Source of the DNA: Streptococcus infantis SK970
GTDB taxonomy: Bacteria > Bacillota > Bacilli > Lactobacillales > Streptococcaceae
Assembly (NCBI GenBank): GCA_000223255.2
Contig: AFUT01000003.1
Span: 248,001-312,000 of the forward strand
Direction: 5' to 3'
Length of the DNA stretch: 64,000 nucleotides
Part shown: positions 29,325-38,841 of the stretch, piece after piece
Position numbering within the stretch: position 1 is the stretch's first letter
Layout of the letters: each line of letters begins with the position of its first letter
Program-made: the position numbers and the translations under genes
The notes under the pieces: generated by a model
What the model was told of the DNA's origin: nothing
The model's input: only the letters and a program-made list of their open reading frames with translations
The model's database searches: none

Positions 29325-29337
29325 TTTTTTATCGATT

Positions 29338-29444
29338 AATACTCAATGAAAATCAAAGAGGAAACTAAGAAGCGGGCCGCAGGCGGTACTTGAGTACGGC
29401 AAGGCGAAGCTGACGTGGTTTGAAGAGATTTTCGAAGAGTATAA
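29338..29444 (+). repeat. BOX element, boxA-boxC type without boxB
   Basis: Begins ATACTCAATGAAAATCAAAG and ends AGATTTTCGAAGAGTAT, with the internal GCTGACGTGGTTTGAAGAGA of boxC. About 105 bp, matching boxA joined to boxC. The ends form the terminal inverted repeat ATACTC/GAGTAT. BOX repeats are non-autonomous elements typical of S. pneumoniae and relatives. Confidence 0.9.
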
Positions 29445-29451
29445 ACAAATC

Positions 29452-29484
29452 AATCCCCCAGTCATTGATACTAGGGGATTTTCT
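29452..29484 (+). terminator. terminator after YihY gene and BOX
   Basis: AATCCCC (29452-29458) pairs with GGGGATT (29474-29480) and is followed by TTTTC. Confidence 0.7.
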
Positions 29485-29492
29485 TTAGTACT

Positions 29493-30433
29493 TTATTGTC
29501 CACTCGTTAGGGCTTGCAACTCTGATTTTAGATATTGAGCCAAATGTTGGTGAGCAAAAATATTGGCATTTTTTCTGCGGTAGGATTGTAGTTGGTGTTG
29601 GTATTTACATCATAGACATAAATGTCTCCACTCTCTGATTGAACCCATTCAATCGCCGCAACTTCAATCTGAGCATTTTTCAAGAAATTCTCATAAGCTT
29701 CTCTTCGGTCATCTGGTAGAGGTTCTGTAATCTGGAATTTTTCAGACGTTTCTAGTTGCTCTGGTCTCTTGCCGATTTGGCAACCATCTGCTGGACACAG
29801 TTGGAATCCATCTGAAGAATCAATCGAAACAGTATAGAGAAACTTCTGATTGATGAACTCTGAACGACGGATACGTCCATCACTTGGCTTGATGTAGGCT
29901 TGTAACAAGGTAATCCCGTCCACTGATGGTTCAAAGAGAGGGCTATTAACGTAAACTGCCAGTTCCTCTTCATTTTGAAAGAGTTGAACGCCTAATCCCT
30001 TACCTGCTCGATTGTGCTTGGTAATCAAAGGATAAATGTTTAATTTTCTTGCTGCTTCAATAATATTCTCTTGCCCTAAAACCGCAACTGTTGCAGGAGT
30101 CTCGATACCAGATTCGTTTAACTTCAAATATTGTTTGATTTTACTAATTTCAAGGTTGATAGCACCGGTACCATTTACAACTTTGCGTCCGTGGGCTTCT
30201 AACCAAGTAATCACTTGCTCTGTAAATTCTGGTGCATAACGATGTCCTCTTGTGTGAGAAGAGGCAGACATACGATTGTAAAAGATACCTTGCGGCGGTG
30301 GGCTTTGCAAATCTAAAATCCCACTAGACAAATCCCATAGTTCATAAGGGACTTCTAATTCTTCCAACCATTTGACCATATGCTGGGTCCATTCTAGATT
30401 CTCATGAATCACATAAACTTTTGCTTCACTCAT
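29493..30433 (-). pseudogene. RimK-like ATP-grasp ligase, frameshifted near the C-terminus
   Basis: ATP-grasp protein of the RimK / glutathione synthetase type; it probably ligates amino acids to a peptide or protein, substrate unknown. ATP-grasp blocks: PLITKHNRAGKGLGVQLF, IRRSEFINQKFLYTV and the metal-binding YVYDVNTNTNYNP. The frame breaks at T6 29569-29574 (plus strand), giving a wrong tail. One more base yields AEKNANIFAHQHLAQYL and a stop at 29493, 313 residues in all. Confidence 0.82.
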
Positions 30434-30446
30434 TACTCATATCTCC

Positions 30447-31696
30447 TTAAGAAAAGCTGACTGATAGTTGGCTTTCCTTTTCTTCTTCTAAAATATATCC
30501 TTCTGTTTTTTCAATAACGCTGACTGTTAAGATTTGACCCAAAACATTGATCATAGTACGGCCAGCATTGACAAAGAAATCAACTGCAAAGATTAAGGCT
30601 ACTCCTTCAACTGGCAAGCCCAGTTGAGGTGCTGCTGCTAATAGAACCACGATAGCCCCTGATGGCACAGTGGCTGCAGTTTTTCCAATCAAGGTCAAAA
30701 GCAAAACAGTAAACAAGAGACTTGATAAAGAAAATTGAATGCCGTAGGCATGCGCGATAAAGATTGTCGCTACTGAGAAATAAACAGCTGCTCCTTCTAA
30801 ATTAAAAGTATATCCTAAAGGAACAACTAAATCAATTGTATGCTCGTCATGGCCCTGTTTTTTCAAATCTTTAAGAAGTGAAGGTAAGACAACACTCGAA
30901 CTACCCGTAACAAAGGTCAGAGTCAAGAGACTCCAATTTTCACGAAAGGCTGACAAATACGGTACTTTAAAGAAGAAAGCAATCAAAGGGAAAATAAGCA
31001 GAACCAATACAGCGTAGGCCAGATAAGTTCCAATTACAAATTGACCAAGTCCAATCAATTTGTCAACACCAGTAGTTGCAACGTCTTTGGCAATAAAGCC
31101 AAAAATGCCAATCGGTGATAATTTGATAATTACTGCAACAATCTTGTAGATGGCTTCAATCCAGATTTGAAAACCTTCGATAATTTTCTGGGATTTCTCA
31201 GACTTAAGATTCCCAATTCCGTAACCAAGAAAGATTGCAAAAACGATAATTGGCAATAGAGCGCCATCTGAAAGAGACTTGACGATATTTGATGGAATGA
31301 AACCGAGCAAAAATTCGCTGAACTTGACATTGTTGGCAATCCCATCAAGGTTTCCACCAGTTTGACCGATATTCACTCCTTGACCAAAGCCTAAATAGTA
31401 ACTAGCAAATACAAACAAAAGAGTAATGGCAGTTGTTACGGCAAAAAAGTAAACCAAGCTCTTAGTCAAGATTTTCCCAAAAGATTTTTTCCGATAACTC
31501 CAGCTACTGCAACAACGATGGTTGGGAAGATTAGCGGAATGATAACCATATTGATCAATTTAATAAAGGCTTGACCTAAAAATTGATAAAAGCCTGAAAA
31601 TTGTGGCCAGATAAGGGCAGCGATAACACCCAAGACCAAAGCCACCAATAATTGAATGCCTAGTGAGAGTTTTGACCATAAAGTAACTAATTTCAT
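30447..31696 (-). pseudogene. DAACS-family sodium:dicarboxylate/glutamate symporter, frameshifted
   Basis: Sodium-coupled symporter for dicarboxylates or acidic amino acids, eight spans plus two re-entrant loops. N-terminal piece begins MKLVTLWSKLSLGIQLL; the break is in T6 31485-31490 (plus strand), and one more base gives GVIGKKSFGKILTKSLVYFF. The serine-rich loop (FVTGSSSVVLPSLL) and the PLGYTFNLEGAAVYF and GRTMINVLGQ motifs are intact. Corrected length 416 residues. It lies 13 nt upstream of the ATP-grasp gene in the same direction. Confidence 0.88.
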
Positions 31697-31932
31697 AAGA
31701 AACTCCTTTGTTTTATTTGCTACTCATTCTACTACTATTCTTCTCCTCTGACTAATATATATTTTCTATGGTCACCATAAAAAAGATTTATAATGAACGT
31801 TCAAACTATTCTCGTTTTGCAGTATGAATCTCATTGATGCTCAAGTTAGTATAAAAAATCAGTTTCTAAACAAAAATTTTTAGAAAAACACTGTTAAATC
31901 AAGGAATATGCTTTCCTTTTATTCAAATTTTA

Positions 31933-31941
31933 TGATACAAT
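31933..31941 (+). promoter_or_regulatory. extended -10 promoter of DUF3397 gene, predicted leaderless
   Basis: TGA-TACAAT with the hexamer at 31936-31941; six bases later comes the ATG at 31948. No Shine-Dalgarno fits between. Confidence 0.65.
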
Positions 31942-31947
31942 ATTGTT

Positions 31948-32301
31948 ATGATTTTAATGAAACTCGCTTCCGTCTTGCTTTTGATATTAACCTTGGCTTT
32001 GGCTATTATCTTTAGTAGATTCTTTAAGCTAAAGAAAAAGGGAATTAACTTTGCAGATTTGGCTTTTCCTTTTCTGATTTTTGAATACTATTTGATCACT
32101 GGAAAGGTTTATACACACAATCAACTTCCGATATTGGGAGCAACCTTATCTTTGATGGCAATCATTCTAGCCTTTTTCTTCTTGAGCAAAAAACGTAGTT
32201 TTTATTATCCAAAATTCCTTAAATTCTTTTGGAGAGCTGGATTTCTACTCACATTGCTCATCTACATCGTTATGATTGTTCAAATCTTCATGATGAAATA
32301 A
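31948..32301 (+). CDS. DUF3397-like membrane protein
   Basis: A 117-residue protein with four membrane spans and short basic loops (FFKLKKKG, LSKKRSFYY), which fits the DUF3397 family of lactic acid bacteria. ATG 31948 is six bases after a strong -10, so the mRNA may be leaderless; ATG 31957 (MKLAS) is the alternative start. Function unknown. Confidence 0.75.
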   Translation: MILMKLASVLLLILTLALAIIFSRFFKLKKKGINFADLAFPFLIFEYYLITGKVYTHNQLPILGATLSLMAIILAFFFLSKKRSFYYPKFLKFFWRAGFLLTLLIYIVMIVQIFMMK

Positions 32302-32314
32302 AATAAATCATGCC

Positions 32315-32361
32315 AGCACCTCAACAGTTGGCGACTAGTTCTTCCACATGAGGTGCTTTTC
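32315..32361 (+). terminator. terminator after DUF3397 gene
   Basis: AGCACCTCA (32315-32323) pairs with TGAGGTGCT (32349-32357), then T4. Confidence 0.75.
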
Positions 32362-32408
32362 TAATGTCATTTTAAAAAGAAATTATTAAAAAATAGGAGA
32401 TCAAACAA

Positions 32409-34092
32409 GTGAAAAAAACGCTCTTGGCAATTGCCATCACGCTTTCATTTCTAGGATTCGCAACAAACTCAGCTTGGGCTGTAGAAAATAACCTACAGAC
32501 TACTTCAGCAGAAAAGACACAAGAAACTACAACTACAGAAAAAGAAAAAAGAGCACCCCTTCAACCAAGGAAACTGCTCCTTCTACTGAAACAAGTTCAA
32601 GCCTCCCTACAACATCTACTACAACTCCAAGTACAAGTGCAGACAAGAAAGAAGAGACAAAAGCTCCAGAAGTCAAAAAGAATGGTTGGGTATTTGAAGA
32701 AAATATCTGGCGCTTCTATGAAGCAAACAAACCTGCTCTAAATTGGAAAAAATTCACGGCAAATGGTACTATTTCGATAAAAATGGAATCATGCTTGATA
32801 ATACTATTTTCGATGGATACATTCTAACTTCTAGCGGTGCTATGGTCGATAGTGGCTGGGGTAAAGTCAAAGATAAATGGTATTATGCAAAGCCATCTGG
32901 TAAAATCTCTCAACAAAAATGGGAAAAAGTTGGTGGCGTATGGTACTACTTTGACAAAGACGGAATCATGCTCAGCAACACCATTTTTAATGGTTATCTC
33001 TTTTCTAACAGTGGTGCCATGGCTGAAAATTCCTGGGTAAAACATGATGGTAAATCATATTACGCTCTAAGCTCTGGTAAAGCAGCACAACAAAAATGGG
33101 AAAAAATCTCTGGTTCATGGTACTACTTTAACAAAGATGCTAGCATGGCAAACAACCAATGGCAAGGGAGTTACTACCTGAAAGCTAACGGAGTTATGGC
33201 TGAGAAAGAATGGATTTTCGATAAAGGCTATAATAGTTGGTTCTACTTGAAATCTAGTGGTACTTACGCAGCGCGTGAATGGATTGGCTCCTACTACCTC
33301 AAGTCAGGTGGTTACATGGCTAAGAGTGAATGGATTGACGACACCTACTACAATGCCCGTTACTATCTAGATGCAAATGGTCTCTATGTCACAGGAACAC
33401 GTAAAATCGATGGGAAGGCTCATCAGTTCCAAAGTAATGGGAAATGGATTGGCGAAATTCCAATAAGTCGTGGATTTGAAAAAGGAAAATACACAAATAC
33501 TGTTTTCTTAGATCCAGGACACGGCGGTAAAGATCCAGGTGCTGTTTACTATAACACGAATGAAAAAGACCTGACTATGCAAGTTTACAAGAAACTTCGC
33601 AAGGAACTCGAGGGACTTGGTTATACCGTTCTTTCTTCAAGAGATAGTGATGTCTATGTCGACTTTATCACTGAACGTTCAAAAATGGTCAATAGTACAA
33701 ACTCAGATATTTTCATTAGTATCCACTTTAATGCTAGTGGCAACCCTGCTTCTAACCGTTCTGGAATTCAGACCTATTCTTACGAAGACGCCCCAGGCTA
33801 TCGCGCTAAGATAAATCCTTACTGGCATAACCATCCTGATCGTATCAGTGAAAGTAATCGCCTTGCTGCTGATATCCACTCTTCTCTTCTAGCTGAAACA
33901 GGTGCTAAGGATGCTGGCCTCCTCCAAAGTAGCTTTGCTGTCCTTCGAGAAACAGATAAACCAGCCGTTCTCCTAGAGCTTGGTTATATGGACAATTTCA
34001 ACGAAAACCAACAAATTCGTAGCGATGCTTACCAAAATAGATTGGTGGTAGGTATTGTCAAAGGTATTCAAAAATATTACGCAGGCAAATAA
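32409..34092 (+). pseudogene. secreted N-acetylmuramoyl-L-alanine amidase with cell-wall-binding repeats, frameshifted twice
   Basis: Peptidoglycan amidase. From a GTG start behind AGGAGA: signal peptide (MKKTLLAIAITLSFLGFA...AWA, cleavage near residue 25), Thr/Ser/Glu linker, about six W-Y-Y cell-wall-binding repeats, then a C-terminal Amidase_3 domain. That domain has the zinc motifs LDPGHGGKDPG, an Arg-x-x-Asp (SSRDSD), SIHFNA and the catalytic Glu in LLELGYMD. Breaks lie in A6 32545-32550, after which the true linker is Ser/Thr-rich, and A6 32747-32752; both are one base short. Corrected length about 561 residues. The repeats are degenerate relative to classical choline-binding repeats. 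Confidence 0.85.
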
Positions 34093-34096
34093 AGCA

Positions 34097-34126
34097 AAAG
34101 CCCCGAGAAATCTCGAGGCTTTTTTG
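34097..34126. terminator. bidirectional terminator after amidase
   Basis: AAAAGCC-CGAG stem with its complement CTCG-GGCTTTTTT at 34097-34126, between convergent genes. Confidence 0.8.
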
Positions 34127-34128
34127 TA

Positions 34129-34443
34129 TTATGCTTCTTTCTTAGTAGCGTCAGGAAAGAGAAATCCAATTCCCACACAAGCTAGCACACCTGCACCGAT
34201 AACCAAACCACTTGAAAGTGGCAAGATATCAAGAATGGCATTGGCGATGATAAAGGCAATAATCAAGCTCATGAGACTGGCCTTATAATCTTTTTTAACC
34301 AAATTCTCAAGAGTAAAGAATAAGAATAAACCTACTGGAAAGAGTGACCAGATGTTAATATCCAAATTTGGCCATCCTACTGATCCAAAATACAAAACTG
34401 CTAGAGCTGCTACTACAAATCCGATACCGATTACTTTTTTCAT
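34129..34443 (-). CDS. small membrane protein with LiaF/DUF5668-like helices
   Basis: A 104-residue protein with four predicted spans: residues 5-22, 30-47, 55-76 and 80-96. The segment WSLFPVGLFLFFTLENL resembles the small transmembrane domain shared by LiaF-type proteins. AGGTAG precedes the ATG. Function unknown. Confidence 0.65.
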   Translation of the reverse strand: MKKVIGIGFVVAALAVLYFGSVGWPNLDINIWSLFPVGLFLFFTLENLVKKDYKASLMSLIIAFIIANAILDILPLSSGLVIGAGVLACVGIGFLFPDATKKEA

Positions 34444-34584
34444 GATACTACCTCATTTTCTATTTTGTTAGGAAGCTTTATCTCCCCTTGACAATTACTA
34501 CTATAACAGAAATAAAAATCGCAAACAATAGGTTTTGCCTATGTGGTAGACATCGCAGACTATGTGGTCAGAATTTTATAAAAA

Positions 34585-34616
34585 GGAAAAAAGAAGCCTG
34601 TCCTGAGACAAGGCTT
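34585..34616 (-). terminator. ABC-2 exporter operon terminator
   Basis: AAGCCTGTC (34594-34602) pairs with GACAAGGCTT (34607-34616, one bulge), followed on the minus strand by six T. It lies 10 nt past the last permease stop. Confidence 0.75.
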
Positions 34617-34625
34617 TATTTATTT

Positions 34626-35411
34626 TTAAGAACCAGCACTTTCGTAGGCATCCAATCCCCTGTCCCAAAGTTTGAGGGAAATAACAAAGAAAACAAGGGA
34701 AATCAGAATCAAACCACCAATATTAAAGAGTCCATCCTTGTCCTGCAAGAAATAGCTGGCAGGATAGTAGGCCGTAAAGGCGAAAGGCACAATAAAACTA
34801 ATTAACCAACGAAGGAGCGAATTGTAAATGGAAATCGGGTACTTGGCAAAATCATTAAACATATAAAAAATGTAAATCATGGCGCCTGACTGCTTGGTCC
34901 AAAAAGCGATACTGGCTGTCGCTATTTTCAGGGAAGTATAGATCAAGGTCGCAAAAGGAATACAAACTAGAAAAATCAGGAATTTTGGAAAAGTCCAAGC
35001 AATGCTAGTCGCCGTTGTCGCTAGTAAAATTCCACCGACCAAAAGTTCACCCAAGGCATCAATCTGAAAGGTCTCAACGAGGATGTGAAAGAGAGGATTG
35101 ATAGGACGAGTCAGATACTTGTCAAACTCCCCTTTTCGAACTAGTCGTTGACCTAAAGCCCAGAGATTGTCAAAAAAGAGATGGTCCAATCCCTTTGGAA
35201 TTAAGGAAAATCCATAGATAAAGGCAATCTCTTGAAAGGTCCAACCTTCTAGCGAGGGGATGTGTTGAAAGAGTACATTAAGAAACAAGAGGTTCAGGCC
35301 TTGAGTCAGAAAGACTCCCAAGACACCAACTACAAAATCCACCTTGTATTCCATGATTTGTTTGATGTATTGTCTAATAAAAATCAGATGCATGCGTTGA
35401 TATTTTTTCAT
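34626..35411 (-). CDS. ABC-2 type permease (second permease)
   Basis: A 261-residue membrane protein with six spans and a DUF990-like arrangement (RQYIKQIMEYKVDFVVGV at the start, QGLNLLFLNVLF). It is the third gene of an ATPase-permease-permease operon, separated from the preceding gene by 1 nt. The pair of permeases probably forms a heterodimer. Substrate unknown. Confidence 0.85.
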   Translation of the reverse strand: MKKYQRMHLIFIRQYIKQIMEYKVDFVVGVLGVFLTQGLNLLFLNVLFQHIPSLEGWTFQEIAFIYGFSLIPKGLDHLFFDNLWALGQRLVRKGEFDKYLTRPINPLFHILVETFQIDALGELLVGGILLATTATSIAWTFPKFLIFLVCIPFATLIYTSLKIATASIAFWTKQSGAMIYIFYMFNDFAKYPISIYNSLLRWLISFIVPFAFTAYYPASYFLQDKDGLFNIGGLILISLVFFVISLKLWDRGLDAYESAGS

Positions 35412-35412
35412 C

Positions 35413-36231
35413 CTAACCTCCCTGAATGGTGATAAATGACTGGACTCGTTTCCAAATCAACTGAGACAAGCCCACCATCACTATAAGCCAGAAAAACTGA
35501 AGCAAAAGTGCTTGAATAACCTGATTGGCATCGTATTTCCCAACAATGATCATAACCGGAGTGTAAATTAAGGATGAGAAAGGCAAGAAAGACAGAATAT
35601 CTGAAACGATTTTCGGAAAGAAAGCCAAGGGAATTAGACTTCCAGACATAAAGGCTACTATTGAAGTCTTGAGTAGATTGGAACCCCATAGATTTTTAAA
35701 GACAAAAGCTGTAAAACCAAAGCAGATATTAAAGAAAAAGTTAATCAGATAGGCTAGGGTTAAGCTAAAGAGGTAAAGGACAGTTAATCCCAGCACCTCT
35801 AGAATACCTTGCCCAGATAAGATTTTCATCAAAACAATGACACTTAAAAATGGCAGTCCAACAGAGATAAAAATTAACCACTTGGAGCCAAGTTCGGTGA
35901 AAAGGTAAGAGGCCGCAAAATGCACTGGTCTCAGCAAGCGCATGATAATGGAGCCATCCTTGACCTCCTCCCCAATCATAAAGGAGCTATCAGACCTGGT
36001 CAAAAGATTGGTCACAAAACTCATGATGATGTAGAGAGTGATATCTGCCATACTAAAGCCCTGAATCAATGACTCTTGCGAAGAATCAAAGACCGCCTTC
36101 CAGAGATAAAAGGCCACAAAAGCCCCCATGACATCACCAATCCGATAAAGAATAAAGTTGACTCGATAGGTAATCAACTCCTGAATCCCTGCATTGATAA
36201 AGGGTTTGTAACGTCTCCACAATTTGACCAT
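35413..36231 (-). CDS. ABC-2 type permease (first permease)
   Basis: A 272-residue, six-span membrane protein. ATG 36231 (MVKLWRRYKPFINAGIQELI) has AAGGAG upstream, so an in-frame start 14 codons earlier inside the ATPase gene is rejected. The start resembles the second permease (RYKPFINAGIQELITYRVNF versus RQYIKQIMEYKVDF), showing that the two are paralogues. Confidence 0.86.
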   Translation of the reverse strand: MVKLWRRYKPFINAGIQELITYRVNFILYRIGDVMGAFVAFYLWKAVFDSSQESLIQGFSMADITLYIIMSFVTNLLTRSDSSFMIGEEVKDGSIIMRLLRPVHFAASYLFTELGSKWLIFISVGLPFLSVIVLMKILSGQGILEVLGLTVLYLFSLTLAYLINFFFNICFGFTAFVFKNLWGSNLLKTSIVAFMSGSLIPLAFFPKIVSDILSFLPFSSLIYTPVMIIVGKYDANQVIQALLLQFFWLIVMVGLSQLIWKRVQSFITIQGG

Positions 36232-36232
36232 C

Positions 36233-37225
36233 TTAGAGCTCCTTTCGGTAGAAGCGACGGATAATATCTTCAATATCCGTATCTACCATCTTCAAATCAC
36301 GGACTTCAAAATCAGATAAGGTTTGCTTGATAATATCAGCTGACTGGTAGCGGGAACTATCAAATTCAATAGTCAGGTTGTTTCCTTGTCTATCAATGGA
36401 CATATCCGAAAAACCTTCATAGTGAGAAAGGAGATGACTTTGCCCTGGTAGCAGTTCAAAGGAAAGAGTCTTCATCTTGCCAAAGGTTTCCTTGAGCTGG
36501 CTCACCGTTCCATCAAAAATCTCTTGCCCCTTATCAATCATAAAAATCCGATCACAGAGTTGCTCAATATCACTCAAATCATGAGTAGTCAAGAGAATAG
36601 TTGTCTCTTCTTCCTGATTGATTTGAGTGATAGCACGTCGAATATTATCCTTGACTGACACATCCAAACCAATTGTCGGTTCATCTAAAAAGAGAACTTT
36701 GGGATTGTGAAGCAAGGAAGCTGCAATATCCGCCCGCATTCGTTGACCTAGTGAAAGAGTCCGCACAGGGTCCTTGATAAATTCCTTCAAATCCAAAACT
36801 TCATTCAAAAAGTCCATGCGTTTATGGAAGAGCGAGTCTGGTACATCGTAAATTTCTTTTAAGACCGTATAAGTCTCTTGAAGTGCCAAATCCCACCATA
36901 GCTGGGTACGTTGTCCGAAAACGACTCCAATATCCTTGACATAATCTTGGCGATTGTCCTGTGGAATCTTGCCGTTAATCCGACAAAAACCAGATGTGGG
37001 CTTTAAAATCCCTGTCAGCATTTTGATGGTGGTTGACTTCCCAGCACCATTTGCCCCGATAAAGCCTAGAATCTGCCCCTTGGGCACCTCAAAGGTCAAA
37101 TCTTTGACCGCTTCAAAGGTCTGCTTTTCAGGATGAATAAAGGAGCGCAAAGCTCCCTTCAAGCCCGGTTCCTTAACAGTCTTCACAAAATTTTTCTGAA
37201 GATGTTCCACTTCTATCATTGCCAT
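36233..37225 (-). CDS. ABC-2 exporter ATP-binding protein
   Basis: A 330-residue ATPase of the long DrrA/NatA-like type with a C-terminal regulatory extension (residues ~240-330). Walker A is GANGAGKST, Q-loop VVFGQRTQLWWDL, signature LSLGQRMRAD, Walker B VLFLDEPTIGLD, and switch TTHDLSD. GGGAG precedes ATG 37225. First gene of the operon. Confidence 0.93.
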   Translation of the reverse strand: MAMIEVEHLQKNFVKTVKEPGLKGALRSFIHPEKQTFEAVKDLTFEVPKGQILGFIGANGAGKSTTIKMLTGILKPTSGFCRINGKIPQDNRQDYVKDIGVVFGQRTQLWWDLALQETYTVLKEIYDVPDSLFHKRMDFLNEVLDLKEFIKDPVRTLSLGQRMRADIAASLLHNPKVLFLDEPTIGLDVSVKDNIRRAITQINQEEETTILLTTHDLSDIEQLCDRIFMIDKGQEIFDGTVSQLKETFGKMKTLSFELLPGQSHLLSHYEGFSDMSIDRQGNNLTIEFDSSRYQSADIIKQTLSDFEVRDLKMVDTDIEDIIRRFYRKEL

Positions 37226-37494
37226 ATTTATCTCCCTTTAGTAAGAAACAACATTGTATTTTTGACTACAAATATTCTAAAACCTTACTTTCTACACCTT
37301 CTTAATATTATTACAGAAGGATTTATACCAACCTATTATAATCTAATAAAAATAGAAATGCAAGCGTTTGCTTATAGATTATGAAATTAGATATTTCTCT
37401 CTTAAAATAATACTTTTGAATCAGAAATTCTGGTTTAATAGTTTCCTTAAAACACCAAAAAACCTGACTTCTTTTTCAACATAAGGAAAGAAAA

Positions 37495-37515
37495 AAGGTG
37501 ATGCTGCATCACCTT
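37495..37515 (-). terminator. terminator after 135-aa protein gene
   Basis: AAGGTGATG (37495-37503) pairs with CATCACCTT (37507-37515); six T follow on the minus strand. It lies just past the gene's TAG. The rest of the 37226-37494 gap is AT-rich with no gene seen. Confidence 0.85.
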
Positions 37516-37518
37516 CCT

Positions 37519-37926
37519 CTACCAAGTTAAGTCTTCAATCATGCTTCTTACTTGTGAATCAAGAGTCTTATCCTTCTTGAGTTCTTCAACCAAAGTCTGA
37601 ATCTGCCGGACTAGATTTGGATCATTGTCATTATAGCATCGATGAAGCATCCAGATGTTATGCACAGTTGGACTTTTTAGAACTGACTCCATCAATAATT
37701 CCTCATAGCCTTGATGATAAAATCGCTCCACAAAGTGAACCAACTCACCTGGAGCTCCAAAATCTACTTCTGGATGCTTGGAAATAAAGTCTAAGACGGG
37801 GGCAACCAAATCAAAGGGTTGAGGGTAAGCCTCCATGGCATCTACAATCTCGTCTGCCAACTCAAATTCTTGGTCTTCAGTAATTGCATCATGCAAAGCA
37901 ACTAACATATCATCTTTAGTAAGCAT
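37519..37926 (-). CDS. small acidic soluble protein, unknown (immunity-like)
   Basis: A 135-residue acidic, all-helical protein (LTKDDMLVALHDAITEDQEF...) with no membrane segment or signal peptide. I recognise no family. AAAGGAG precedes the ATG. It is the last of three consecutive small genes on the minus strand; their size, acidity and clustering resemble immunity genes of polymorphic toxins, but no toxin ORF is next to them. Confidence 0.72.
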   Translation of the reverse strand: MLTKDDMLVALHDAITEDQEFELADEIVDAMEAYPQPFDLVAPVLDFISKHPEVDFGAPGELVHFVERFYHQGYEELLMESVLKSPTVHNIWMLHRCYNDNDPNLVRQIQTLVEELKKDKTLDSQVRSMIEDLTW

Positions 37927-37979
37927 CTGATTCTCCTTTTCAACTGTTCCATATCATTATTCGTTTTCGAACTTCTTCT

Positions 37980-38378
37980 TCACTCATCAAACCTTGTTCG
38001 TAAGTAGTTTTCCAACTCCTTTTGGGATAAATCACTAGGAAGTTCAAACACATACTCATATCCTTCATCACAAAAGGAAACCTTCTCTTCAGGTGGAAAC
38101 CATTGACGAAGCCAGATGATATAGGAGGCATAATCTTGTAATCTATTTGTTGAATCAAAGTAATCAATCACAAAAACATTTTTCTTGCTACTTAAAGAAC
38201 TTTCCAAGGTAAGCTGAGGACTTTGATAATCCCAAGAAAGCGAGTAAGCTTTTTCAGGATTCGTCCTTTCTCTGATCAAAATACCTGGGATTTTTTCTCT
38301 CAAAGCAGTACAAAAGGCTTGTAAATCTAGGAATATGGGATCTTTACTCTCAATAAAGACAAAATCAGCAGTACTCAT
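37980..38378 (-). CDS. small soluble protein, unknown (immunity-like)
   Basis: A 132-residue protein with alternating strands and helices (MSTADFVFIESKDPIFLDL..., WLRQWFPPEEKVSFCDEGYEYVFEL). AAGGAG precedes ATG 38378. An overlapping frame at 37940-38167 is open too and reads MSEEEVRKR near its end, so a frame shift at the C-terminus cannot be excluded. Family not recognised. Confidence 0.68.
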   Translation of the reverse strand: MSTADFVFIESKDPIFLDLQAFCTALREKIPGILIRERTNPEKAYSLSWDYQSPQLTLESSLSSKKNVFVIDYFDSTNRLQDYASYIIWLRQWFPPEEKVSFCDEGYEYVFELPSDLSQKELENYLRTRFDE

Positions 38379-38415
38379 CAGTCTCTCTCCTTCTTTTTAA
38401 AACTGAAAACAGACC

Positions 38416-38763
38416 TTAACCATCAATGGAAAAATTCTCCAGACTCTCAAATGCCTGCCCCTGATAGTCAAAAGAAAAGATATGAATATCATCAAAAGTT
38501 TGATCGCAGAAAGTAACGGTTTGTCTTTCTGGCTCGATGATGGGTTTACCCAATTTTTCAGTAGCTTCTTCATCTGTGAAATACCCATAAAATTCTTGTA
38601 AATGAGGCAGTATAAATGCAAGAATACGGTAAAGATTTTTATGGTAATTGGCTGCAAGCAACTGAGCTTCCATCTCAAAGTTTCCACTTGGTTTTTCTTC
38701 CCAAGCTAGAAAAACACCATCTACTTCATGTAGGTAGGCTTGCAAGGACTGATCGAATATCAT
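38416..38763 (-). CDS. small soluble protein, unknown (immunity-like)
   Basis: A 115-residue acidic protein (MIFDQSLQAYLHEVDGVFLA...). AGGG precedes ATG 38763. It starts the three-gene cluster. A different open frame at 38397-38687 is a shadow. No family recognised; the Asp/Glu-rich surface would fit an immunity or inhibitor protein. Confidence 0.65.
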   Translation of the reverse strand: MIFDQSLQAYLHEVDGVFLAWEEKPSGNFEMEAQLLAANYHKNLYRILAFILPHLQEFYGYFTDEEATEKLGKPIIEPERQTVTFCDQTFDDIHIFSFDYQGQAFESLENFSIDG

Positions 38764-38841
38764 GGCTATTTTCCCTTCTATTCTATTTACAATAACCTCT
38801 CAATTATTGGCATCAGTTCAAAATAACTTTCTAAATCACAG

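Noticed and set aside
32545-32752. Programmed frameshifting in the amidase and others
   Set aside because: The runs are one base short of the in-frame length and lack slippery heptamers with downstream structure. The same defect recurs in unrelated genes, so a technical cause is more likely.
37362-37375. cre-like TGCAAGCGTTTGCT upstream of the ABC-2 exporter
   Set aside because: Mismatch in the invariant final bases and more than 130 nt from any start; too weak.
37940-38167. 75-codon open frame overlapping the 132-aa gene
   Set aside because: Mostly a shadow of the 37980-38378 gene. Only its last residues look natural, so I note it as a possible alternative C-terminus instead.
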